A DNA stretch of 64,000 bases. Origin: Sodiomyces alkalinus F11 (taxonomy: Eukaryota > Ascomycota > Sordariomycetes > Glomerellales > Plectosphaerellaceae). The stretch is from NCBI RefSeq assembly GCF_003711515.1, contig NW_021167083.1, positions 2,613,451 through 2,677,450 of the forward strand, written 5' to 3'. The position numbers were made by a program, and so were the translations under genes. The notes under the pieces are model-generated. The model was not told the DNA's origin. It did not search any database and was given only the letters and a program-made list of their open reading frames with translations. This document shows, piece by piece, positions 14,247 through 24,900 of this stretch; within the stretch, counting starts at the first letter, position 1; the number at the start of each line of letters is the position of its first letter.

Positions 14247-14461
14247 TATAAACGACTAGTTATAGGTCGTGGCACTAAGTAAGGTCGTAATAATAGATTA
14301 TTCAGAACTAAGGAAGGAAGAAGGAAAAAGGAGAAAAGTCTATAACGCTAGGCTAGCTATAAGGTGGCGATAACTAGGCGATATAGGTCCGTTAACTAAG
14401 CGTGTAGTTAGGAAGATCCGGAGTATAGCCGGATTCTTTATATCGGGGTCAACCTATAATA
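14247..14461 (-). repeat. Gypsy LTR, 5' LTR of gypsy copy 1
   Basis: 215 bp homologous to the LTRs at 332-539 and 25837-26042. On the minus strand it starts TATTATAGGTTGACCCC and ends CTAGTCGTTTATA; an original TGT...ACA with RIP changes would give this. It adjoins LINE2 sequence at 14462, so the element probably inserted into a LINE2 copy. I could not confirm a target-site duplication. Confidence 0.75.
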
Positions 14462-14973
14462 TAGATTAATTTAATTAAAGGCTATAGCCGTTACGTAAAT
14501 TAATATATACCGGATTATTAGCGGTTCTAGCACCTGTCGGCACCTAGACACTAGTCGGAATAAACGATTAGCCTAGTCGAAATAACCTTACCCTAATTAT
14601 AAGGGCCTAGGAGGTAGTTTTAGGGGCTTTAGTGGCGTTATTATAGTTTAGAGTATTAGTATAGCTAGTATTATAGCTAATAGGGTACTATTTATAGTGT
14701 TAGGGTTATATAGCCGTCGTGGATACGGCTTGACGCGGCTAGGCTTACTGCGTTATCGGCGTGGGCATATACGCTATATCAGACTTTTCCTCCGCGCGCG
14801 GGGCAGCTATAAGTCTATTTCCACGCGTTCTACATTTATAGTACGCCTAAACTAGCTCCTACGCGATATAGGGTTATATATAGGCGTATAGAGTTTAAAA
14901 AGAGCTATCGATCAATATGCATTCTGAGCGGTTTAGAGCGTTTACGCGAAAAACATAGGTCCCCCGTAGTATG
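14462..14973 (-). mobile_element. LINE2 5' end fragment (minus), RIPed
   Basis: The reverse complement aligns by eye with 21940-22216 and then 22480-22590: the same start (gggacct...), the same block containing atcgatagctctttt, and the same passage from ...ataaccct into ...cactata. It is the 5' untranslated and early ORF1 region of LINE2. It is cut by the gypsy LTR on the left and ends about 270 bp before palB on the right. This copy is fully RIPed, while part of the 21940 copy is not. Confidence 0.65.
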
Positions 14974-15243
14974 TTTTGACAACGTTTTATGGCTTCAATA
15001 CAATCAATTTGGAACCTCTTATCTAACCGTTCTTATCGTATTTATCCTTTTACCGTTACGCTGTAGTCGATACTACGTGAGACAGGACGGCTGTGCTTCT
15101 TATCCACCCAACATGTCCAGTTAACTGGTGTCCTTCTTTTTTGCGCATGGGGTACGTTGTCTGTGGTTGCATGGCGTCTCGCAGCTTCAAGGCCCAATCT
15201 CACATGTATTAGACTGGACACCTTCTTAGAGGTCAATAAAAAC
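14974..15243 (+). promoter_or_regulatory. palB upstream region (unique, not RIPed)
   Basis: About 270 bp of normal-composition DNA between the LINE2 fragment and the palB start. It contains a CCAAT pentamer at about 15194. I looked for PacC sites (GCCARG on either strand) and saw none. An 11-bp match to the terminus of the solo LTR at 58835-59087 (gttacgctgta, 15055-15065) may be a stub or chance. A reverse-strand open frame here (15042-15260) is not supported as a gene. Confidence 0.5.
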
Positions 15244-18059
15244 ATGGAGAGAAAGGCCATGGTAAGTCACCTTGGATGTCTTGAACCTCGATATCCCTAA
15301 GGGGCCATGGCCGCCACACCACTGACTCTGGACGACAGGAGCAGGAAATGCTGGCTCGAAGAGCTGAGCCGGGACGTCATGTGCTGGACCATGCTATCAT
15401 GGCAGCAGAACTATACATGAAATCTTATGCTGCTGCGACTAATCCTTCTCATCGTGCCTTATTAAGGCGAAAATGCGCTGAAATGGTCGCGCTGGCCGAA
15501 GTACACAAGTTGAGGGAGGCAAAAAACAGCCTTTTACCATTGCATGTCAGACAGATCTCTTCCCAAGAGAAGGCGATTCTCCATGAATCATCTCGACTTA
15601 ATGGCAACTACTTCCCGCTCTGGGACTCTGACCCTCTGGAAGGCACGTTTCTTCCCTTGCCCGGGGGCATGCACTTTAGGTCAGTACTCTTCTTTGGTTA
15701 CATACTATGTATACGCTCATGGCTTTCTCACCAGTTATGCCTCGTAGTGACCCGGCTACCTATACCATGTCTCGTCACCAAAGTGACATTCTGAACAGCT
15801 GGAAGCGACCTGCGCTATTCTGTCATTCGGAATCTGCTGCCAATGATCCAAGTGAAAAGCTAATGGCACTGCGTGGCCCCTGCGATCTTGTGCAAGACAT
15901 AACGACTGATTGTTCTGTCGTGGCTAGTCTCTGTGCGGCAATGAACATACTCGTGGCTGGCGCCAACAAAAAGCCAGTGAGTTCAGTCTCATCCACTTCA
16001 TCATGGCGTATCAGTTAGACTGATAGAACTAGCTTCTGGCTTCTTTGATGTTTCCATTTGACCACGAAAATAGACGACCAAAAGTATCGCAGAACGGCAC
16101 GTATATTTTCCGCATGCATTTTAACGGTTGTTTCCGAAAAGTTGTCGTGGATGACCGCCTCCCAACGTCAAAAGAACATGTGAATCGGTGCCTCCATGTA
16201 GTCGATCGCCGAAACCCAGATCTCCTCTGGCCTGCGCTCATGGAGAAGGCGTATTTGAAAGTGCGCGGTGGCTATGACTTCCCTGGAAGCAACTCCGGAA
16301 CCGATCTTTGGGTGATGACTGGCTGGATACCCGAACAACTATTTCTCCAGAGGTAAGCGCAGCCATGTGTCACTCCCAACAACTCGCATCGCGTGTCTTG
16401 GTAACAATAGTATGTTGTAGCGAGGACATCGATCTCAACCAGGCATGGGGTCGTATGGTTCGAGGCTGCGCATCCAGCACGGTCATCCTCACTTTAGGCA
16501 CTGGTCGTCTTTCGCCATCAGAAGAAGAGGCTCTGGGCTTAGTAGGTGAGCATGACTATGCCGTTCTGGATTTGAGTCAGTCAAACGGTATTCGCCGACT
16601 ACTGGTAAAAAACCCGTGGTGTGACGGTCTTATATGGAACGGAGATGGGTTCCGTGACGCAGACCAAAGGACAGCGCGACGCCCACCTGTCGGCTCAAAC
16701 TTCGAGGAGACTAACGGTCCACATCTGCCTGGCACATTTTGGATGTCGCTCGAAGAAGTTGCTCAGAATTTTGAGTCGATGTACCTCAACTGGGACCCTA
16801 CGTGCTTTGGCCACCGTCAAGATCACCATTTCACCTGGCAAGTCCCGCAGAAGACCATGAGAAATACGCTAGCCTACAACCCTCAGTATTCAATGCGTTC
16901 GACCGTGAGCGAGGTTGCGTGGATTTTACTCAGCAGACATTTTGCGGACCAGGAGCTTCAGATAACACGCAATGCGCGGTCAGGTTCTCTCGCAGCAACC
17001 GCCAAACGTGTTGGGTATACCGGCATCTCTATATTTGAGAATGACGGCAAGAGAGTGCAAGCCACAGAGGTAGCGTCGTACCGGGGTCCCTATGTCGACT
17101 CACCACAGACGCTAGCTAAGTTCGCTGTGGATGCGGGGAAAGCTTACACTGTTATTATGACACACGAGGATCTACCCCTCGACAGATACTCGTGTACATT
17201 TTCGTTCTTCTCCCAAGAGCCACTGGAGGTCGAGCCGGCCAGGGAAGATCTGCAGCACTTCAAGGAGGTTACAGGGTCCTGGTCCAGGCGAAGCGCCGGT
17301 GGCAACGCATCTTCTCCCACCTACTCACAAAATCCTCAGTTCCGCATATCGATACCCACAGCAACCCCACTTTCGATTTTGCTCTCGACTGCGAACCGGG
17401 ATCTGGCCATTCATCTAGACCTTGTATGGTCCCCGGGCAAACGGGTCATATCAATCGGAAAGAAAGATGTAGTGGCAAGCTCGGGAGATTACCGCTGCGG
17501 TAGTGCTTTTATGCATGTCCCGGAGGTTGAAGCTGGTACCTACGTCATTGTATGTTCAACTTTCGAGTCGGGGCAATTCGCTGACTTTGCCATGCGGGTT
17601 GGCTCCATGGTCGAGTGCAAAATGTCGGCGGTTGCAGGCGATGGCGCAGGACTTTTCTGTTCTCGTGTCCCTGTCCTTTCTTTTGCGGCCGGAGAAGAGA
17701 GAAAACAAGCGAGAATCACCACGACTCGCCTTACTAGGGCGTATGTGGTAGCGCGTTCCTCGAATCAGCCGGGCCAGATCGGATTAAGACCTTCAGGCGC
17801 TGGAATCCGGATATCTCTTGTATATGGGCGCGGCCCGCACGCGGAAATTCTGGCAACTTCGGGTTGTGGTGATTTCAGAGAGCTTGTCACTGCACTGCAA
17901 ACACCGGAGTTCGACATTGAGCCCGATCGCCTTAGATGTGATCCGTTATGGCTCGTGGTTGAGCGATTGGGTAGCCACCGCCCTATGGGACGTATCGAAA
18001 TCGAGTTCCTGGGTGATAACTCTGTTCAGTGCGGTTTATGGGAGGATATAGCGTGCTAG
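15244..18059 (+). CDS. palB: PalB/RIM13 calpain-like cysteine protease of alkaline pH signalling
   Basis: Calpain-family protease; in the Pal/Rim pathway PalB is recruited to ESCRT-III and is needed for processing of the transcription factor PacC/Rim101. Inferred exons: 15244-15261, 15339-15679, 15748-15976, 16033-16352 and 16421-18059; phases fit and give 848 residues, usual for the family. An MIT-like helix region lies at residues about 20-65 (LDHAIMAAELYMK). The catalytic triad is complete: Cys175 (TTDCSVVASLC), His347 (GEHDYAVLDL) and Asn367 (LVKNPW). The next block, GTFWMSLEEV, is typical of PalB, and beta-rich C2-like domains follow. The start at 15244 gives MERKAM just before the first intron and fits PalB N-termini better than the internal ATG at 15348. 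No frameshift or stop: intact, not RIPed. RIPed DNA begins within about 20 bp of the stop codon. Confidence 0.95.
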
Positions 18060-19029
18060 TCCGATGTATAGTGCCTGGGAGTTATTAGAATAATCGGGTT
18101 AAGGTACCGCGGAATTATCTACATTCTATTCTTCTAGACTTTAAGGGTATAAGTCTAGCGCGCTATATATATTATACTATAAGTGCAGGGAGGCCCGTGC
18201 TAAGTATTAGAGGTCGCCGACTATATATATCGTGGTCCTGCCGCTATAGTTAATAAGCTCCTTAATATAACCCTTTATTACGTTAAAGTCTAGCATGCTA
18301 TAGTATATAATATAGGTATTATTATATAAGGCTATATACTCTAACTATATAATTTAGATATTCCGACTATAGTTCTGATATAGACCTATAAATTACCGGT
18401 TTAGAATACTATATATACTCTACTATATATAATCGTGAATTACTCTAATGCTTTTTTTAATGTTTTAAATATAGAGCTCTATACGTACCTAGAGCTAATC
18501 CGAGAAACTAGGCCTATAAGCCTTCCTAGCTAAGGTAAGGGGAGTATATAGTTTATATAGGTATCGAAAAAGTTTATAAAGGTATCAAACTATCTCTAGT
18601 AAAAAGTTCTTATCAGTATCGAATATAACTTAGTAAGCGTTTTTACTAGAACCTAGTTAAGAAAGCAGATAGGGTTAATAAAACTTTTCTTACCGTATAG
18701 TATAGGAGGAGTAGGGGTAGTATATACGCTTTACCTATACAAAGTATTACTAAGCTAAAATAAGTAAATAGTAAGTTAGTAGTGCTTAGTATCTCTATAT
18801 AACCTTGGCGGTTATAATTAAACTCTATATATATATTATATATACGGGTATAGTATAGCTTTAGCGGTATACTTTAAGGAGTACCTATTAGTCTTATATA
18901 TATACTATATATACTAGTATAGTATAGCTTTAGCGGTATGCTTCGTAGCTATTATGCTTATATATACGGTATATATACGGGTATAGCGTGGCTTTAGGGG
19001 TATACTTTATAGCTTATAGGCCCCCTTAT
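18060..19029. other. RIPed AT-rich DNA downstream of palB
   Basis: No gene recognised. TA-rich, CA/TG-poor sequence begins almost immediately after the palB stop, so the palB 3' UTR and polyadenylation signal must lie in it. The last 190 bp are a degenerate tandem repeat, listed separately. Confidence 0.6.
18825..19015 (+). repeat. Degenerate tandem repeat, about 65 bp x 3
   Basis: Three successive units share the core gggtatagtatagctttagc followed by a ggtat(a/g)cttt-like segment, at about 18845, 18910 and 18975; they differ by RIP-type and other changes. They sit directly before a LINE2 5' stub and could be repeats of its leader or an independent satellite. Confidence 0.6.
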
Positions 19030-19166
19030 AACTTACGTGGGGGGACCTCCGTTTTACATGCAAACGCCCTAAACTACTCGAAACCTATATTAATCGATAG
19101 CTCTTTTCAAGCTCTATACGCCTATATATAGCCCTGTATCGTGTAGGAGCTAGTTTAGGCGTAATA
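19030..19166 (+). mobile_element. LINE2 5' stub (plus)
   Basis: About 135 bp matching the first part of the LINE2 copy at 21940 (gggacct, then caaacgccctaaac, then atcgatagctctttt). It is cut at 19167 by the LTR of copia A. With 14462-14973 it forms an inverted pair around palB. Confidence 0.65.
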
Positions 19167-19442
19167 TATCGCACGTCAGAATAGCACTTGTATAATTAAC
19201 CTGATAGAGCAGAAAGTCTCGTGTATATGTATTATATTAAGTTATATCTGTGTGAGTCTCTTATGCCCTAAATTTAGGTGGTGAAGACTCTGTTATGGGT
19301 ATTATATTATTTGGATCCTATCCGGTCTTTTCCGGTATCCTCTCTTAATATATCCTAATACCCGAGGTCCCTAAGATCCGAAGCCCTTAGTCAGGCATAG
19401 ATCCCCTAAGGACTATATCGTGGTCCGTGTACCTATACAATA
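19167..19442 (-). repeat. Copia LTR, 3' LTR of copia A
   Basis: 276 bp, minus orientation; the reverse complement starts TATTGTATAGGTAC, against TGTCGTATAGGCAC in the less damaged LTR at 53664. It shares the blocks ggatcctatccggtctttt and gaagcccttag with the other copia LTRs. On the minus strand it is preceded by a ctaaggggg polypurine tract, so it is the 3' LTR. Confidence 0.8.
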
Positions 19443-21940
19443 TACCCCCTTAGTTAAGGTGGGTCTTTCTAGGTTAACTAACTAATTAGAGGCTTCGGTT
19501 TAAACTAAAAGCTCTTAACCTTTTTATCGTAAAATTAATAGTTAAGGGAAAACGCCCTCGTAAAACGGATCTAAATCCGCCCTATTTAACCGTTTAATTT
19601 AATTCTATCTTAATCGGTTCCTTAATCCTAATTAGCCGGATCTACTTAATTGGATCTATATCTATCGGATCTACTACGCCCTTAGGGGCCTTTATTATCG
19701 TTACGTCCGTGGCTTTAGCGCGTTTAATCTCTTTGTGCAGTTATTTTAACTACTTAATACGATGCTTTTAATCCGTTAAATTAGGCTATTACTATAGTCT
19801 TTTAATCCCCTGTCTCCGGTAATACCTTCGTTAAACTATCCGCGATTATACCCTTTATATTAATATATATAACCTTAAAAAGACCTTACTATACTAACTA
19901 GCGTGCCTACTAGTTATCAATATCGATATACTATAGCCGTATTCGTCGGCATTAGACCTCTTTAGTACCGAGGTTAATAGTCTGCTAATTATCGTAATAT
20001 AGCTATAGGTATTATTAATCTAACCGAAGCTTTAAATCCCTTATTATCCGACTAATAAATAACGTTTCCTTAGCCGCCTCGGTAAGAGCGAGTAGTTCCG
20101 ACATTATTAACGATATTATAACTATCGGTTACTTACCCGCCTTTTAGTTAATAGTGCCGCCGAAGAGCTTTATCGTATATCCCTATAAACTCTCATGGTC
20201 TAGATTATCCTTGAAGAACGTATCGCTTACGGTTAAGAAGAGTCTATCCCCACCAAATTCTAGGTAGTAGTGTCTTACATAATATAGGAATAGTAGGACT
20301 TACTAAGCCCTCTTAAGGTGGTTAGAGGTGGGGTTAATATTATATTAGGAGAGCTTCGAGTAAGCGAACGCGATATCGGGTCTTATTATAATAGCAGTAT
20401 ATAGGATTAAACCGATTATACCCTAATGCTAACGGACTTCGGGAATTAACACGCGGGTGCTATCGTGTAGTATTAACGGCTTTATAGTTAATAATAGGAC
20501 CTTTAGTAGTTTTCGGTAAAGGATATCTATATAGTATTTATCCGCGATCTTCTCTATATAGGAGGATTATAGTAGTTATAACCTATATATAGCTCTATCC
20601 CTTAGAATCTTAATTCCCAGGAACTAACGGATTTCCTCGCCTCCCGATAACCTATAGCTTCGCTTAAGGGCAGCCTTAAGGTCGTTGGCGTTAGTCTTAC
20701 GATCTTTATAGTAGATAAGTCCGATATCGTTAATGTAGAAGAATAGGATTAAACTATCGCAGATTATAAAATAGAGGTTATTAGAGACGGCTATAAATCC
20801 TATCTTCTATAGCGTACTGCTAAATTCCTTTTACTATAGTAGTAGCGATACACTTAAACCGAAGAGGGCTTTCCGTAGTAGTAGGACCTTACCTAGCACT
20901 TCGTAGCTTTACAGTATCTTTATAAATACTTCCTCTTTAAGGCTAGTAATAATAAACGCGTTAATAGTATCGAACTACCTTATCTCTAGGTTAAATCGGG
21001 CGGCGATAGCTATTAGTATACGGAAGGACCGGGAGGCTAGTATAGCGGCGTAGTTATCATTAGTTTCTAACTGTTTTTATTAATCCCCTTATACTATAAG
21101 ACGTGCCTGATACTTAAGGAGGGTGTCCTCCTTATTAAACTTATAGGTATATACCTATCTATAAGCGAGGACTTATTACTTATTAGCCTAATTACTACTT
21201 ACCACCTACTAGTAGCCTATTTATTAATAGCCCTTAAGGTATTTCCCCTTAGCCTATAACTACCGCTCCCGTAACAGGTAAAGGCGTATATCGCGGTAGT
21301 AGTTTAGCGGAGGCGGGAGATCCTCGCGGGTTAGATAGGATAACGGTTAAGAAGTATTAAAAGGAGAGGGATTTATAGCACCGATATTGTAATCGTTAAT
21401 AGCTTACTTTCTTATAGGTATAGGGTTATAAGTCCTTCTAGCGTTAAAGAACGCCTTCTAGGCATTATCATTCTACACTTTCTCGGTCGTATAAAGGCTT
21501 ATAATAGTTCTCGTGATAGATAGCTGGGCGAGTAATAGGCGCGCGGCCGATAAGCACCCCCTAGGGGTATCTACGGCTGTTCGTTAGTGGTTATCGTCTT
21601 CTTCTAGCTTCACACCCTAAACCACCGCTAACGCTATAAGTAACGCGCGTGTAGGATTTTCCGGGGATATTAGAGGCGTGGGAAACGGTTTACACCTCGT
21701 AGTAATAAACCGTGGAGTATCCGTAATAATAGCGGTATCTATAGTAATAGCGGTATAGTCTATAGTAATAGTAATAGCTTTTTCCACAGTAATCGCGGTA
21801 GCCTCGCCTTTACCCGTAGTAATAGCGGTAGCCTCGCCTTTACCCGTAGTAATAGCGGTAGCGTAGTCTTCTCCTATAATAATAGCAGTATCCGTAGTAA
21901 GAGTAGTGCCCGTAGTAATAGCGGTAGCCTTATAAAAAAA
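19443..21940 (-). pseudogene. Ty1/copia pol remnant, 5'-truncated (copia A)
   Basis: This is the reverse complement of about 50980-53663 of copia B, diverged by RIP. It holds RNase H and reverse transcriptase. The RT box at about 20723-20740 reads FYINDIG, the same Asp-to-Asn loss as in copia B (YVND). The upstream end (about 21700-21935) is a repetitive hinge coding runs like ATAITTGKGEATAITTGKGE; the open frame at 21617-21976 is this repeat, not a separate gene. Integrase, gag and 5' LTR are missing: the sequence stops where LINE2 begins at about 21940. Confidence 0.75.
21700..21935 (-). repeat. Coding minisatellite of the copia hinge region
   Basis: Repeats of a unit near gccgctattactacgg (about 36 bp with spacers, seen here as ccgtagtaatagcggta), two of them almost identical at about 21800-21860. 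The homologous array in copia B is at 50690-50990, with a different arrangement. Confidence 0.65.
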
Positions 21941-24900
21941 TGAACTCACATGTGGGGACCTACGTTTTACGCGCAAACGCCCTAAACCACTCGAAACCTA
22001 TATTAATCGATAGCTCTTTTCAATCCCTATACGCCTATCCATAACCCTGTATCGCGTAGGCGCTAATTTAAGTATATTATAAGTGCGAAAATGCCTGGAA
22101 ACAGGCTTACAGCTCCCCCGCGTACAGGGTAAAAGTTTGACGTGGCCCGTGCGCCCACGCTGACAAAGCAGCAAGACCAGCCGCGCAGAGCCGTACCCAC
22201 GACCTCCACGTAACCCTGTCGCACATTAAATAGCACTTAGATAATTAACTTAGTAGAGCAGAAATCTCGTATATATGTATTATATTAAGTTATATCTATA
22301 AGAGTCTCTTATGCCCTTAATTTTAGGTGGTAAAGACTCTGTTATGGGTACTATATTATTTGGATCCTATCCGGTCTTTTCCGGTATCCGCCCCTGTTAT
22401 ATCCGAAGCCCTTATTTATAGCGTGAATCCCCCCTAGATCCCCTATAGACTACGTCGTGGTCCGTGTGCCTATACGACAAACCCCAGCACTATATATAAC
22501 CTACTAGCCCAAACGCTAGCCATAATAATAACTCTAACGCTCCTAACGCCCACGCCCTCGCCCCTAAGGCCCCTATAACTATAGAGGGCCTAGAGGAGAT
22601 AGATATAGGTCATACCTCTAATATAGAGGATTTAACCCTCGCTACGCCCCTTAATTCGAAAAGACACCTTAGCCCCTCTACACCCATCCCTAGACGCTTT
22701 TCTAGGACCCGAATCGAATCCCCCTCGGACTCGGAAGCCGAAAGCGCTTTCGAAACGCCCTCTAGGCCCCCCCCTGCTTCTAAGAGCCCCCTTTAGGCTC
22801 TAAATAGGCTAAAAGGGCGCCTTCCAGAACAGCGAGAGCCTCTAAAGAACCCTCGGCTACACCCTAGAAGTCGACTAGTTCGGCTAGTAAGGCATTGGCT
22901 AAGGAACTACTCTAACAGGCTCTTTATCTACTTTAATAGACCTATACCCTTAACCCTGCCCCCTAGATTAAAGCCCTATAAGTAAGACTTAAATATACTA
23001 TCGATGGAGTTCTGGAAGCCCCCTAGCCTCCTATACTCGAACAGAAGGTCGATGAGCTAGCTTAGGCAGTTCGCAGGCTTATAGAATAGCCTAAACCCCT
23101 TTATAGCGAGTCTTTAAAGGAGGAAAAAGGCCCTACCCAGGCCCCTATTTTAGACGCTTTAGCAGCTCCAGCACCTTCAGCCCCTCTCTCCCTAGCACAC
23201 CTTCTAATAGACCCTAAAAAGATCCCTAAGGTTATTCTATAACCTACGGTAGGGGCAGCGATTCGTAGGGAAAACTTCGACCCCCTCGTGCTTCGGAAAA
23301 GATTAACAAGGCCCTAAAAACCCCTGCAGTTACGGCTATTAGCCTATTAACTAACAGGAATCTTGTTTTAACCCTAGGCCCAAAATACAGTGTTCAACAG
23401 CTCCTAGACTCGCAGAACCAGTGGTTTAAAGAGCTAAACCTCCCCCTCCCGCCCCCCTAGTCTACAGGCAACTAGTTTAAGCTTATTATTAAACAGTTGC
23501 CCTCTAGAGCCTTTAGAGGCGGCGATACCCCTATACCCGACTCTTCCGAGCCGCCGTAAGAGGCCGTAAACCAAAGTCTACAATAAGGCCTAGGTTTATA
23601 GGACCTAGCCACTAAAATCGGCACATTTAACCCTATTAGGGTAGTAGGAAAGCCTCGGTGGCTAGGGGCTCTAAACGCGTTCTACAATATAGTGGTTATT
23701 TCCGTACCCTCTACTAAAGAAAAGAAGCACTGCCTACAATAGGGGCTCTATATAGCTGGCCAGCGGCTAAAGGTCTATAAATATGGACCTATAATCCCTA
23801 GAACCTAGCGGTCTAACTGCTGGAAATTCGGGTATCCCCGGGGAACCTACAAAGGCCTAGTTACCTGCCCTATCTATGCTGTTAAAGGCCATAGAGAGGA
23901 ATACCACTACTACAACGAGTATAAAGAATACGGAGACTACGAGCATAAGACCTATAAATGCTATAACTACGAGGGAGATTACCCCCCCTTTAGCAGGGAC
24001 TATATAGTCTTTCGAGCTATAAAACCCTAAATTCTATAAATAAAGGGCCCTTTAGTTCGAAAGATATCTGGTTTATTTAATATAACGTCGATAAATAGGC
24101 CCCGGCGTAGGAAGCTATCCTAGAATAGGCTTTAGAAGCTTCGGTGAATATAGTCCTTATTCAGGAACCTGCCTACGTCTCGAAACCAGAAGGGTGGTTT
24201 ATCCGGAACCACCCTGCTTTCTATACCGTTATACCCACTTCCTACAATACCTAGTTTTTCCCTATTAAGCCTAGGGTCCCTATTTATATACGAAAGGGCT
24301 CTAGTATCGATTTCTTATACCACGACGACCTTCTAGACGATATAGACGCGTAGATTATAGAGGTTTAGTATCCATAGACCTTTTATATTCTACAAGTTTA
24401 TAATCAGATAGAATAGGACCCCGAAATAACAGGCCAAGGGCGGCCCCCTAGCCCTACCCCTTCTACCCCTTCCACTTCCACTTCTTCCTCTTTTTTCCCC
24501 TCCTTTTCAGGCCCTAGAAGCCGGCCCTGGACTAAGGATCGAATACTATAGGACCTATAGTTCCCTAAGCCTACCTTTATTATAGGGGGCTTTAATAGAA
24601 ACCACTAGTAGTGGAACGGGGCTACTACTAACCAGGATTCTATTAGGGCCTAGGCCCTGGTAGATTAGTTAAATAGCCTCGAAGTTATCTCTTTAGTGGA
24701 CTGTAAAGAAGTTAACCTAAACGGGGGGACCTTTTTTAGGTCTAATCGTCGCTAAGAATCGGTTATAGACCTAGCCTTTTATATACCCGGCTTTAATCGT
24801 CTCCGCTTTGATAAGTGGGAATATGTCGAAAACACCACCTCTTTATACCGCGTTATCCTCCTTTCGGCTACTGTTTTAAGCTCTAAAGGCCCTATAAATA

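Noticed and set aside
14974..15243. PacC binding sites upstream of palB
   Set aside because: No GCCARG core on either strand, so no support for autoregulation by PacC.
15042..15260. Reverse-strand frame of 72 codons before palB
   Set aside because: It overlaps the palB start and promoter, shows no family resemblance and has no supporting context.
16308..18059. Open frame of 583 codons taken as a stand-alone gene
   Set aside because: It is the last exon of palB plus intron readthrough at its start. The catalytic Cys lies upstream in another exon, and the splice site at 16420/16421 restores the frame.
21617..21976. Reverse-strand frame of 119 codons with Ala/Thr/Ile repeats
   Set aside because: It is the copia A hinge minisatellite, collinear with 50688-51053 in copia B. 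It is a pol remnant, not a novel repeat protein.
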